Source: Ottelia alismoides
Taxonomy: Eukaryota > Streptophyta > Magnoliopsida > Alismatales > Hydrocharitaceae
Length of the DNA stretch: 64,000 nt
Direction of reading: 5' to 3'
NCBI GenBank assembly: GCA_037367405.1
Contig: JAZKJV010009784.1
Span: 1,302,001-1,366,000 of the forward strand
Shown here: piece by piece, positions 10,354 through 23,054 of the stretch
Numbering within the stretch: position 1 is the first letter of the stretch
Layout: each line of letters starts with the position of its first letter
Program-made: the position numbers and the translations under genes
Notes under the pieces: model-generated
What the model was told of the DNA's origin: nothing
Seen by the model: only the letters and a program-made list of their open reading frames with translations
Databases searched by the model: none

Positions 10354-11597
10354 TAGAATCAAGGTCTTAGATATGATCCAAAACCCTAGACGATCGAGGT
10401 TCATGCTTCGGATGCGCGGGAATCATTGTTTTTGCATTGGATGCAAGATTTGAATTGGTTTTTCGCTAAATAAAAACCTATTGTTTGTGTAGTGTTTGGG
10501 TGTGTATTTGTTTATTGAAATATATTAGAATTTCTAAATATGTTCCAAAAAACCTAATATTAGTACCAAAAGTGCTTGAAAAAGATTCGAAGAGCACCAG
10601 CCATGAAAATTGTTTTGCACATATTTGCATATTTGTAAGAAAATTATTTTTTCTTACTGTTTTCCATCATGAAATATGAAATAAATACTTAAATTAAGTA
10701 TATAATCATACCAGAAAATCGTAGAATTTTCTTCGCATGATTTCGACTATGTTTCCTTAGATATTCCATATATAATGGAGATGAGTCTGAAGATATTAGA
10801 TCATCAAATCTCTTTCCTTAATGTATTTATTAAGTGATCAATCGTTCATGTCTTATTTTAGTAACTGAATATTTGATAGTAAGAAAACACATGCATGACT
10901 TAAACTCCGTAAGTGAGGATATACATGATGGATGAAGGAAGAAAATCATCATCGTATATGGAGGATTGAACAAAGAGCATGATGATGATAAAAAACAGAG
11001 GTCCAAGATCACGATGAGATGTGGATGAATGTGTTATGGCCACAACAGTTGGCAGAGACAACTGAGAGGCAAAGGCATGATGCATCATCAATGTGGTAGA
11101 AGAAGACATACAAGGAACATAAAGACCTTAACAACGAAGGCGAAGGTGGTGGAGGGTCAGGATAAGAGGAGAGGAAGAGGCTTGAAAGTTTTTATCGCTA
11201 ACAAAGGTCCCATTAGGATACCGTTGAATATGGAAAGGGGAAAAAGAGAAGATTTTGGAGGATTAGATTGTAATGTTTAGGTATCGTTATTTCACAATTT
11301 ATGCCATTCAATCCGACGCCATCATGTCGGAGCGATACTTGACTCACCCATATAAACTTTATAAGGACTATGTACTCAATGTCACGACTCGTCATGCTTG
11401 CAATTTCTTTATAATATGAATATCTCACAAATGCAAGCATGTACATAAAACATGATCAATATTAGAAAATCGTCTGTATCTAAAAAGAAAGCCCCAATCT
11501 ACATTGTATGTTTAACAACTAATTTGTGATCTAAACATGAAGAAGAAAAACATCATCTTTCACCTTTAACACATGATTTTGTAACTATATATGTACA

Positions 11598-11928
11598 AAT
11601 GGGGTTGTTCGTGCCTCATTTTTATCCATGTTTTTATATTTTTGTGGAAAAATACCCCCATGTATTTTTCATCACTATATGCCTAACTTTTGTAATTCCA
11701 ATTTCACCTGAAACAGATTCTCCTATACCCGCCATCCGGACGGGGCCTATTCCAACAATTCTCAGATCGTTAAAATTCGACAGTCGGGATGGAGTGCATA
11801 GGAGTCCATGTTTCAAGCGAAATTGGAATGACATAAGATAGGAATATATTGATGAAATGCGTGGAGTATTTTAAAAAATAAAAAAAACTGGACAAAAATG
11901 TGGGTTGGAGTAGCATGTTGGTTGCCCC
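11598..11928. mobile_element. Degenerate foldback MITE, copy in unit 2
   Basis: Duplicate of the element at 5642-5970, with the same inverted halves and the same decay. Ends approximate. Confidence 0.55.
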
Positions 11929-12179
11929 CATGTTCACTGATGTTTCAACATATTAGGAATAACTAAATGTAAAATAATGATATAAAAATCTTACTTACCA
12001 TCAAGTATTACAGTAGAAGAAAGATTACATATTCTTAACCATGACGAATATGGATCCATTGAAGAGAAGAGATAAAATACCTTCTGATTTCAAAGGAATT
12101 ATCATATTTTAATTATAAAATATAAAATATATGTAAAAGTTTCTTTGCAACCAAGGAATTCTCGAATAAAAAATTAGTT

Positions 12180-13382
12180 ATTCTATATGAAAGAACATAC
12201 TTTTTATTTAACCTGGTATACCATCCATGATCGAACTCAAGGAGGCAACTAATACACGAAGGTTATTAATTATTGCTAATCTCTATTTTTTATTTATTTT
12301 ATTTTTTCTAATTTTTATATCTTTTTTAATGGCTTAGAAATTTTTATGGATTTTTGTTAAATTTTGTATTTTAAATTAATTTTTAAATCTTTTATATTTT
12401 TGTATTTTCTGATTTTTCATCGATTTTAATCATGCAAAATTAATTTATGAATGAGATATTAATGAAAATGAAATAAAATCCTATTTTTATTTTTAAATAT
12501 GTAAATATAATAATAATGAAGAAAAAATGTGTTTTTGTGTTTAGGTATTTTTTTATTATATTTGGTGATTTATGTGATCTTTTTATATTTTTATGGATTT
12601 TTTACTATTTAAAAATGTAAAAAAAATTTTAAAGAAATAAGCTACAATTTTATTATTTTTAAAGTATAAATAAAATAAAATAATCTGGAAACCAATTTTA
12701 TATAATCGAATTTTATTCATCTTAAAAACAAGTCTAGGAACATAATTTTTCAAATTTTTCAATGACTTTATAGAATTTTTATAAGTTTACAAGAATATTC
12801 AATTCTTTGGGCTTTTCTATATGTATTTTTGTTTGATTTTTTATAGGTGATAACAAATAGTAAAAGTAAGGTACAATGATTTTTTTAGAAATTTTCAAGT
12901 ATTTTCGAATTTATGAACTTTTAAAGTGCAAACAATAAATTTTAAGATGTTTTATATTTTTTTAAAATTAGAAAAACAAAGTTAACTTTTGAAAACAAAA
13001 TTACTTGAGCTAGAACTGATTATCAAGTATTTGTTGTAATTTTTATAATTTTTATAAAAAAAATAGCTAATTAATCAAAGAAAAATAAAAAATAAACTTA
13101 AATACCACTCAACTAGGACCTACATGCAATTAATCAAAAGTATTCAGAGCATTTATTAACAATAAAATAAATATCGGACTAAACACACAAAAATTCCAAC
13201 AATCCACGTGGAATACCACATGATTTGAACAGGAAAGGGCTAAGACGTAATTCAACACAAAACTTAACTAGTTTTATTAATAAATAGTAAATTCAGGACA
13301 AATAATGCAATTAGACCACAAGGGGGGAAAACGTGAGTCCATGGAAATAAAATCAAAGAATTCTACCATGAATCAAAAGAAA
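12180..13382 (-). mobile_element. Part of 3' LTR of gypsy element D, left of the copia insertion
   Basis: This is AT-rich non-coding DNA directly left of the copia 5' LTR. The five bases before the LTR, AGAAA (13378-13382), match AGGAA after the copia 3' LTR (46288-46292) at four of five positions, as expected for a decayed target-site duplication. The sequence beyond 46292 is an Athila-like LTR, so the two pieces were probably one LTR that the copia element split. The left end is not defined and may lie between about 11930 and 12180. Confidence 0.45.
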
Positions 13383-15924
13383 TGTTAACCATGTGAGCCT
13401 GAGGCGAACCATTTCTAAAATAAATGTTATTGTAATATTTAATATATAAATAAAAGTTATTGGTTTATTTCACTCCATGTATGAGATTAAATGAATGAAC
13501 ACACTGTAAAGTCCCTTAATGCAATTAAGGTTATGTGCTATGGCCATCTTAATGATCATACAAATGTTGATTCAATAGTTGAATCATAGAGGCGGGTGCT
13601 TGGATGAATATCTAAGGAGTTAGGTTGAGGGCAAATCAAGCACAGTCAAATGATTAATAAGATATGATCTTCAGTCTGAGAAGAAGATGGCAACCTTTCT
13701 CTTGTGGTTGATATCTGACCAACCTCTTATGCAGGTCCTTTGAATAGGAATAGATATTCTGAGGTGTCAGATTAGTTAGGTCAAAGAGTTGACTTAGCAA
13801 GATGGAGATAACCAAGATATATGTCGTATGCTGTCACGATATGGGCATGCATCCTATAACTGGAGACATATGTATTCTTATATCTCTAAGTATGTACATT
13901 TGGAAGATCGATAGGTTGATGGCCTAATCAAGGTATATACAATGGCAAGCTAGTGTGCGTACAAGGGCATATGAGTAAAACGATCTCTTAAAGGGATCAT
14001 ACAGGTTTACTTGTGAATCGGAAGGCATGACCTCATTCATGAGGTATTAGGATCAATCAAATTCTATGCATGGTGGTCTAGCTTTGGAAGCATGACACGA
14101 ATCTATAAGTATGATAAATTCTTTGGAAAGTATATGATAGATACCAAATCCCAATGACCTAATGGGAAACTTAATGATAAAACCCTGAAGGAGACGGTCT
14201 AAAAAGAGATCTAAAACTTTAGGTTTATTCTAGGGTCCTCCAATTTGCAAGATGTACATGTATTAGGAATACATGAGGGTTATGTGATCATAAATGATTG
14301 TATAACCATAACGCTTCCATTCCGAGGGAGTCATGACACAGGTTTGGACTTTAGTGACTCCTCCAAGTAGAGAAGCGATCTGATCTTAGTCCAAATGGTG
14401 TACAGTGATTTGGATGTGATTCAGATGTAATGAGAAGATTAGATTTACGGCTTTGGTTTAATCAAATATCTATAGAAGGTCCCTGAGATTTGAATTTGAG
14501 ATATGATCTCAATATCCAAGTTACTATGCGTTTAACGTATAATCATCCTATCTTTATCTCCAAGTATCTAGGAAGAAAGAGCATTATTCTTGAAAGAGTT
14601 TATGCATAATTCCATTGATAAATGTGTATAGAATCTTTGATAAATAGATAATTGAATGTGATTTAATTTTCATGAATAGTGTGAATTTGATTCATATTAT
14701 TTAGATGCATGAGAATGATGATCCAATATAATTAAATATGATTTAATTATTACGGATATATATAATGTGGATAGATCCATATTTAATCATATATATTATA
14801 TATGTGATTTATAATATATAAGAGAGAGCTATTTGTAAATAACATTTACAATTTAAATGTTGAAGTGAATTGGATTCACATTGGGCAATTAATTGAAAAT
14901 GCATTTTATTTTGAGTTGTGAATGTGATTTACAAGTTTCCAATGGCATGATTGAAATTTCACAGATTAATTTGGAATTATTTTTGTGAAATAATTTACAA
15001 AAAAACTTGTTGTAAGTAATTAAAGGATTATGTGAAATGTGTAATATCACATAATAGGAAAAGGAGCTCACCTTCCATGTAGGGAGGGTCAGGGGCCACC
15101 CTTGAGAACTAATTCAAGGTGGTCCCGCATATTAGGAAGGACATAGCCTCCTTTACCCATCCTTTAATGCTCATTGATTTGATGGAATTAATTTATATCA
15201 ATAATTATTCAATATATTTGATTTAATTAAATTAATTATTGTTGTATTTTTTATAGCAAAATCATGACCAATGAAAGAAACACAAATTAATCCCAACCAT
15301 TGGATATGTTGTCCATGAATTGAGATCCACAAACTCTCAAAATTTCATAAAAGAAGAGGCAATCCTAGCTCTTTATTTGACAACAATTGGAAATCATCTC
15401 TCTCTCTTTCTCACCCTTATACACATTACCTCTCCCACCCTCCTTAGAGCGACCGTCCATTCTAAACCTTAGAGAGGATCGTTGTTGTCGCCACGTCGTT
15501 TTGGCGTCGCTTTGATTACTCGTGGATCTTCGTCTCCTTCTGTGCATCCCGCTCGTGAAGAAGACAACAAATCTTACATGATGAGATCAGAAGATTTGCC
15601 GCTTGGATTATCAATTTGGATTGTGAGGAGCACTTGTTTCATCAACGTGCTCGCAAGCATCTCGTCCGTTGGATCAGACTTGAGACATGAAGTCTCTTAC
15701 TTTAGAGACACGATCGCAACCATGATTGAAGAGATATTTCGATATCTACTTTGTGGTTGAGATGAAATTATCCAAGAAGTGTTCTTGGATCATGTGGATT
15801 CATCATTCTTTAAAATATTTAAATTCTGCTACATCGAGCTACTAGTGCCACTAGTCACTCCTGATCGCATATGATGTAATCTTCACGCTTCTGTGATGTG
15901 CTTAAGTTCTCTCCATAACCTTTA
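13383..15924 (+). repeat. Copia 5' LTR (2542 bp)
   Basis: It begins TGTTAACC and ends ACCTTTA (originally probably TTCA, as in the 3' LTR), followed by AG and the PBS. It is long for a copia LTR. A 92-codon frame at 15482-15760 has counterparts in the other LTR copies (9897-10289, 45851-46123), but it shows no known domain and drifts freely, so I do not call it a gene. Confidence 0.9.
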
Positions 15925-15926
15925 AG

Positions 15927-15938
15927 TGGTATCAGAGC
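15927..15938 (+). other. Copia primer-binding site (tRNA-iMet)
   Basis: TGGTATCAGAGC, an exact match to the complement of the initiator tRNA-Met 3' end, two bases after the LTR. First-strand synthesis would start here. Confidence 0.93.
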
Positions 15939-17404
15939 TAGGATCAAGGTCTTAGATATGATCCAAAACCCTAGACGATCGAGGTTCATGCTTCGGATGC
16001 GCGGGAATCATTGTTTTTGTATTGGATGCAAGATTTGAATTGGTATTTCGCTAAATAAAAACCTATTGTTTGTGTAGTGTTGGGGTGTGTATTTGTTTAT
16101 TGAAATATATTAGAATTTCTAAATATGTTCCAAAAAAACCTATTATTTGTACCAAAAGTGCATGAAAAAGATTCGAAGAGCTCCTGCCATGAAAATTGTT
16201 TTGCACATATTTGCATATTTGTAAGAAAATTATTTTTTCTTATTGTTTTCCATCATGAAATATGGAATAAATACTTAAATTAAGTATATAATCATACCAG
16301 AAAATCGTAGAATTTTCTTCGCATGATTTCGACTATGTTTACCTTAGATATTCCATATATAATGAAGATGAGTCGGAAGATATTAGATCATCAAATCTCT
16401 TTCCTTAATGTATTTATAATTCAATGGAAATCATGAAAATTATGAATTTACCTTGATTTTATTATGATTCTTAATAACTATGAAAATAATTGATTAATCA
16501 TCATAGACCATTGAATATATGTTTCATGAAAACTCTAGTTTATCCTACAATAGTTGTAGGACAATATTTACATGCAAAGCATTGTTACTTGAATAGGATT
16601 GGGGATTTCTTTAGTAAATATCCTTATAATATTAATCAAAATGGTTTTAATAAATATTGCATGGTATACCTTCAGTTGAAAGGCTGAATATCATCTCAAA
16701 TACAAAATGTTCAATTCATATTATCCTGACCAGAGGTGGATATGGTGTCTAGTTAAGAATCGTTGGGATAGCAAGTTGCTCCATGAGCAGTCTAGTCCCA
16801 CATCCTTTGTGTACCGTCCATGACAACAGGTAAAGAAAGGACAATGCTTGAAAAGATCATGATGTATTTTTCTATTAAAATTTGAATAATGCATATTTTG
16901 AGATTATATAATCCTTCAAGTAATAATCAAGATTGTTTGTTGGTTGATTGAATTGGACTGATAGTTGATTTAACATGATCAAATTATTTATATCCAATCT
17001 ATTATTAGTAGAGTAGGATTTTCTTTGGAAGAATTAATTATGTGAATATGATTCATAATGATTAATTAAAACTTGAACATGATATGGAGGATCACATAAG
17101 TGACATCCATGGTCTCCCGTCAAGGTGAAGAGTTATGTCACCATGGATAGTATGTAGAAGGCGCATGTCCGATGTGCAGCTCCTGCATTCAAGCGCATAT
17201 GGATTGGTTTCTTTTCTTCTCGAATAGTAAGACCGTATGCGTAGTGACCTCAATATCGATTCCTCGTATTATTGGGGCAATATTGGATTGTGCATATCGA
17301 GTTTTATTCTTGTTGATGGTTGGTAACAGCAGGTCAACATCATCTTAGGAGTGGTGGGCCCAGCTGTTAAAGATTGAATTGGAAGTGCAAGTTGGACTTA
17401 CGAG
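15939..17404 (+). other. Copia untranslated leader, proximal part
   Basis: No recognisable coding sequence lies between the PBS and the repeat that begins at 17405. The full leader to the gag start at 18041 is about 2.1 kb, much longer than in most copia elements. It may contain an unrecognised insertion or be a trait of this lineage. Confidence 0.5.
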
Positions 17405-18200
17405 GAAGAATGTGTTCCCGCTTCTTTTTACCAAAGTCACATTTTCTCATATTATTGGGATGTAACTAAGGTAGAAAAGGAGCTCCCATTTCTTACTAGA
17501 GACATAGCAGTATGTATATCTCTTACTTTGAAAGTGATTAAAGGAATGAACTTTCAAAGTTGAAAGGCAAGACTTATCTATTTAAAAATCCTTAATCAAA
17601 TAATTTAAAGTTTTGAATATATAAATATTTATAGGTTATAGTATAATGCATTCTTAATTTCTGATAATGAAGCCCATGAACCCACTCACTAGGCTTCTAG
17701 AGATCAATCAGTTGACTAGGCTTAATTACTCTGATTGGATCCGTAATTTCAGTCTTGTCCTTTATGCTTACAGCATATCTTATGTGATGAGATCTAAGGG
17801 AAAGCTTGAAAACCCTAAACAAAGAAGAATGTTTTCCCGCTTCTTTTTACCAAAGTCACAGTTTCTCATATTATTGGGATGTAACTAAGGTGGAAAAGGA
17901 GCTCCCATTTCTTACTAGAGACATAGCAGTATGTATATCTCTTACTTTGAAAGTGATTAAAGGAATGAACTTTCAAAGTTGAAAGGCAAGACTTATCTAA
18001 CTAAATATATTATAATATAATGCATTCTTAATTTCAGATAATGAAGCCCATGAACCCACTCACCAGGCTTCTAGAGATCAATCAATTGACTGGGCTTAAT
18101 TACTCTGATTGGAACCATAATTTGGGTCTTGTCCTTTATGCTTACAACATATCTTATGTGATGATATCCAAGGGAAAGCTTGAAAACCCTAAGACACTAG
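17405..18200 (+). repeat. Local tandem duplication around the gag start (unit about 420 bp)
   Basis: Sequence from 17405 recurs from 17824 with few changes. Each unit contains leader sequence and the first codons of gag, starting MKPMNPLTRLLEINQLT at 17667 and 18041. In the second unit the ATG comes 217 bp after the unit start instead of 262, so an indel of about 45 bp separates the copies. The first gag start is cut off after 51 codons at the repeat junction; the second continues into full gag. Confidence 0.85.
17667..17888 (+). pseudogene. Truncated duplicate of copia gag N-terminus
   Basis: The first 51 codons match the gag start at 18041 (MKPMNPLTRLLEINQLT, then the NYSDW motif). The frame then crosses the repeat junction into leader sequence, giving about 22 unrelated codons before a stop. 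It arose from the local tandem duplication and cannot make a working capsid protein. Confidence 0.8.
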
Positions 18201-18580
18201 AAGAAATCAAATACAATGAAAAATATATTGAATATCATACACTGGATAGATGTTATAGTCTGGGATCTCTCTCCAATGTTCTTCAGAATCAACATGTGGA
18301 GATGGATAATTGTCAGGATATAATGTTGAATCTCAAGGAGATGTTTGATGATGTCAACCATACTCAAGATTATAATGTTATGAAAGAATGTATTCATTGT
18401 AAAATGCAGGAAGGGACCTCAGTTAGAGAACACATACTCAAAATGATTGGGTACCTCTCTCAACTGGAAACTCTCGGGGCACAAATGGATGCATATATGC
18501 AGTCTGACTTCATTATGTTATCTCTGCCCAAGTCTTTCAATAACTTTGTGGTATCATTCCACATGAACAATATGAATTGA
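18041..18580 (+). pseudogene. Copia gag (capsid) region, 179 codons
   Basis: Typical plant copia Gag N-terminal and capsid region: an LxxNQLTGLNYSDW motif near residues 13-27, then a helical segment with the family patterns HVEMDNCQDIMLNLKEMF and VREHILKMIGYLSQLETLG. Gag assembles the cytoplasmic particle in which reverse transcription occurs. The frame is open for 179 codons and stops just before the nucleocapsid, which continues with stops. A zinc knuckle CHHCKKLCH-x-KC lies at 18797-18836, with a stop where the family has W. The remains are clear but non-functional. Confidence 0.85.
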
Positions 18581-21500
18581 TCTAACGTTGATTTAATGTC
18601 TTCATTAAAGTCTGCAGAAGATGTAATGAAGAAAGATAATCCCACTAGCAGTGCAAAGGTTGCACATGTCAAAGGGAAGCACGGGCGAAAGTAATGATCG
18701 AAGAAGGGTTCGACCCAGAATAGAAAGAAGAAGAGTCAATGTGTTGGCTCATCTTCTAATGCTTCCGCACCGATGGCATCAAAGAAGACCGATAGATGTC
18801 ATCACTGCAAGAAGCTTTGTCACTAGAAGTGTAATTGGCCAGATTACCTAAAATATGCAATTAAAGGTGAAGCCCCACCCCAGCAGGTATTCATTCTACT
18901 TTCATCATTGAAACCAATTTTCTCATAGGACGAGAAGCTAGTTGGACCATTGATTTAGGTGCTTCCATTCATGTGTGAAATTTGGTGCATCTATTTCAGG
19001 AAACCACAAATCTCGATGAAAGGAGATAGTCATCCAGATGGGATTTGATGCAATTGTTGCAGCAGTCGCCGTCGGGAACTGTATACTATCATTATCTAGT
19101 GGAAGAGTCCAAGTACTTAAAGAATGTATTTATGTTCTAGATGTCAGAAGGAACTTGATATCTGTATCTAAGTTAGTTATAAGTGGATATTCATTTTTAT
19201 TGTATAATAAACCTATCATAAGTCATTATGATAAATATATTACGAACGGTGTTTCGATTCTGGTGGGCTCTATGAATTATGCATTGATGAAAATATCATG
19301 AATGTTACTACTACTAAAAAACCCTAAAAGAAACAGGGAGGTTGGAGATCATTCTAACAAGATTTGGCATCAAAGGCTTGATCATTTATCTGTTGAGAAG
19401 ATCAATAGATTGATAAAGGATGGACCCTTAGATTTTCTATAGGTCCAATCTTCACCTACCTATGAAAATTGTATTCGAGGTAAAATGACTAGGATGCCTT
19501 TCAATAACAAGGTTACAAGATGCAAAGGTATTCTTGACCTAATACATACTGATGTATGTGGTCCCTTCAGTATCGTGAACCGAAATAGATATCTATATTA
19601 TTTAACATTTACTGATGACCATTCGCGATACAGATTTATCTTCCTATTATATCGTAAATCTGAAACCTTAGAAAAGTTCAAAGAGTTCATAGTTTTAATT
19701 GAGAAACAAAACGATTGGAGGACTAAATGGATTTAATCTGATTGAGGTCGAGAATACCTCTCAGATGAATTGAAGGAGTACTTAAAGATAGAGTAATTAT
19801 CTCCAATCTCACCCCTCGTGGAACTCCCCAACTTAATAGTGTTGATGAAAGATGCAACATAATCATCATGGACATGCTCCATTCAATGATGACTAATGCA
19901 TATTTACCATTTAGTTTTTGGGGATAAGCAGTAGAGACTTCAATATATATCCTGAATAAGATTCCTAGAAAATCCATACCTAAAACTCCTTGTGATCTTT
20001 GGTATGGGACCAAACCCAGTGTTAGACACTTAAGGATTTGCAGTTTCTTAGTCCATGTGAAAAATGTGGACGCCAGTAAGCTAGAATCTCGCACTCGTGA
20101 ATGCTACTTCATTAGGTATGTTAAGAATGGTATTGGATGCCAGCTTTATGACCCTGAGACTCAAAAGATATTCGTATCTAGAGATGTAAAATTTCTGGAG
20201 GATGACTCTCTTAAGAGTCAGGAAAAAAAATTAAGTAAAGGAACTCATTGAATCCCCTGAGTATACTGAGTTTCCTAAAACAGAAACTGAAGAAGTAAAT
20301 GAAGATGTAACACGCGTACCTCTTCGAAGGAATGCGAGGGTGGTTGCACCACCTGAAAGGTACGGATTCCTTGTTTCAGGTTAAATTGACAATGATCCAG
20401 CTTCATTTGATGAAGCACTTGTAGATAATGACATGGATAGATGGATGCAAGCAATGAAGTTTGAAATAGACTCCATGCATAAGAATGGTGTATGGACCCT
20501 AGAGGATCCACCTAGATGGATAAAATCCATTGGGTGTAAGTGGATCTTTAAGAGAAAAAGAGGACATGGTAGGAAAGTAGAGACCTTCAAGGCACGGCTC
20601 ATATCCAAGGGCTACACATAGAGAGAAGGTATCGACTGTGATGAGACATTCTTATGGCTATGCTTAAATCCATCAAGGCACTTCTAACTATAGATGCATA
20701 TCTTATCTACGATATCTAGCAGATGGACGTCAAGACGGCTTTCCTCAATAGATACCTTGAGGAGAATATCTATATGGAGCAGCCCTAGGGTTTCATAACT
20801 GAGGAAGGAAAAGTGTGCAAGATGGAGAAATCCATCTATGGGATGAACATGCTTCTCGTAGGTGGAACATCAGATTCCACGAAACCATAAAAAGTTATGA
20901 TTTTATGCAAAATATTGATGAATTGTGTGTGTACAAGAAGCTTATTAGGAGTCCCATTGTGTTCATCGTTCTTTATGTAGATGACATCCTTATCATTGGG
21001 AATGATACAGGACAATGACTAGTGTTAAGATTTGATTGTCCCATACCTTCGAGAAGAAATATCTTGGAGAAACCTCTTTTATCTTGGGTCTGAAGCTGTT
21101 TAGAAACTAAGAAGTGAGGATTTGAGGATTGTCACAAAATGGTTACATTAAGAAGATTTTGGAACGATTCCATATAGATAATTCCAAGAAAGGATTCCTT
21201 CCCTTAAGACATGGTATCCACTTATCTAAAGGGATGGCACCTCAAAGTGTTAAGGATAAGAAATCCATGGCTAGATGCCTTTTTGCATCATCTATGGGAA
21301 TATTAATGTATGCTATTATGTGAACAATGCCAGATATCTTCCATGTTGTGGGAGTAGTAAGAAGTTACCAATCTTATTATGGAGAGAAAAATTGGAATGC
21401 AGTGAAGAACATCTTTATGTATCTAAGACAGATGCAATATTACATCTTGGTCTATGGAGATGGTGATCTCCAAGTCTTAGGATACATAGATTTTGACTTC

Positions 21501-21749
21501 AATTATGATATTGATGATAAAAAGTTGACATCAGGGTTTGTGTTCCTACTGAATGGTGATGCTATGATTTGGAGAAGCAAGATACTACAACCTATTCAAC
21601 AAAAGAAGCCAACTACATTACCTCGTCGGATGTTGCAAAGGAGGTGGTGTGGTTGCGCAAGTTCATCTTGGAGCTTGGTGTAGTTTCCTACGATACTCGC
21701 ATCCCGTTACTCTGTGATAACACGAAAGCAATAGCTTAGGCAAAGGAAC
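18581..21749 (+). pseudogene. Copia pol: protease, integrase, reverse transcriptase and part of RNase H (decayed)
   Basis: Fragments in order. The protease active site DLGAS is at 18952-18966, where the family has DSGAS or DSGAT. The integrase zinc region has WHQRLDHLS near 19360. The integrase core has IHTDVCGPF and FTDDHSRY at about 19540-19630. Reverse transcriptase starts near 20430 with WMQAMKFEIDSMHKNGVW and KWIFKRKRG, and its catalytic YVDD is at 20974-20985. RNase H has SGFVFLLNGDAMIW near 21530 and LLCDNTKAIA near 21715. Stops and frameshifts are scattered throughout. The last codons before element A are AKE at about 21740; RNase H resumes at 35897. Confidence 0.88.
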
Positions 21750-22620
21750 TCTTGAAGAGTTTTACGAGGATCTAAAAATTATCCTCACTAAAAAGCGAAG
21801 ACAAACATGTCGTTGAGCCGACCGTTCACGAAACCCTGATTCAAACAACAATTAACCCACAAATAAATATAACAATGTAATAAAATGTGTGGAGTTAAAT
21901 TTTATTTTATTTAACTCTACAAAATGTATGTATAGTGCAAGTATGTAGAGTGTCGAACACATGGTGCAAATGGTAGATTGGGAAAATTAATATACAAACT
22001 TTGTTCTCTTTCTTATCTATTTATAGGTCTTTTTGTGTGGGTTTTAATTTTATATTTTTTATGGATTTTAATTTTTACATTTTTTAAATTATTTCTAATT
22101 TTATATTTTTAATTTTCTTTTCGATTTTCATATTTTTAATTTTCTTTTTTCCCTTTAAATTATTAATATTAGAACATATAAGACTATATATGCAATATAA
22201 GGTCATATAATTATAAATACGATTAAAAAAATTGAAAATTAAATATTTTTTATTTTATAAAATTTTCTAATTATTTTTACGATTTTTGAGAAATTTTTAT
22301 TATTTTTTAGATATTTTAAAGTAAAAATATCCCAAAAAATAGAATAAATAAATAGGGTGGACACTTTTGGAATTTTAAAATACAAATAAAGCAAAAATTT
22401 TCCAAAAATATTTTAATTAATACTATATAATAAAAAGAAAATTACAGAATAGAAAGGGAAATTTCCCGATTTTTTGAGGATTTTTGATATTTTTATAAAG
22501 GGTTTCGGATCTTTTTATTTTTAGTCTTTTCTTTTCCTATTTTAAAAGATTTTTTGGTGTGGAGATGTAAAATAATATAAATAAATAAAATATATTTTTG
22601 TAGAATTTTTCAAACTGTTT

Positions 22621-23054
22621 TGTGATGGTTCCCCAGGATCCAATAAACTGAGGTCTACATTGCCACGATCTTCTTCCCTCGGGCGGGCTACTTTTCTGGG
22701 CTTCCGAAAATTAGCAAGTCAACTACCTTTTGGACGCATATTCTGTCCGGCATGGCCCCACTTCTTTGTTTTCGATCGGAGCATCAAGCAGCGCAACCCG
22801 GTCTACCGGCAGTCCGCCCCGGGCTGGCAGTCGAATATCTGATCTAACCTCCTCGATGTGCGGACTAGCCTTTCACTACTGAGATCTCTCCTTTGTTTAG
22901 TGGGAAGAAGCTAGGAAAGCAAAGGCAACTGAACAACTACTGAGAGAGAAAGAGTCTGAAGGATTTTCCCTGATGATCGAAAAGGGCATTTAGGCATGAA
23001 AATGCTTACATAATAATGCCACCTTCGGAGCCCAGAAAGCGAATCAGACATGAG
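22621..23054. other. Organelle-like (probably mitochondrial) insert in LTR-A
   Basis: This GC-rich block is absent from the right LTR, where about 33757-33790 is continuous. Its composition and style (for example TTCTTCCCTCGGGCGGGC, then GGGAAGAAGCTAGGAAAGC) resemble plant mitochondrial intergenic DNA and differ strongly from the surrounding AT-rich LTR. The insertion is seen; the origin is a judgement from style. Confidence 0.5.

Larger units (their letters stand above)
832..10824. repeat. Tandem duplication, unit 1 (about 5.56 kb plus two insertions)
   Basis: From 832 the sequence matches unit 2 (10825-16411) throughout, apart from two clean insertions found only here: hAT1 (913-4944) and a foldback MITE (8865-9246). 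Without them and their extra target-site copies the unit is about 5562 bp against 5587 bp in unit 2. Contents in order: a non-coding flank, an old foldback element, part of a gypsy LTR, a complete copia LTR, its PBS and about 470 bp of copia leader. The junction carries the 6-bp ATTTAT that is also present at both outer edges (832-837, 10825-10830, 16412-16417), pointing to a microhomology-mediated event. Confidence 0.9.
10825..16411. repeat. Tandem duplication, unit 2 (5587 bp)
   Basis: This is the second copy of the block at 832-10824. It keeps the empty sites of hAT1 (10898-10905) and of the MITE (14832-14840). It continues without a break into the copia leader at 16412, so this copy is the one joined to the rest of the element. 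By hand count over about 225 bp of the LTR start, the two units differ by about 3%. Confidence 0.9.
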
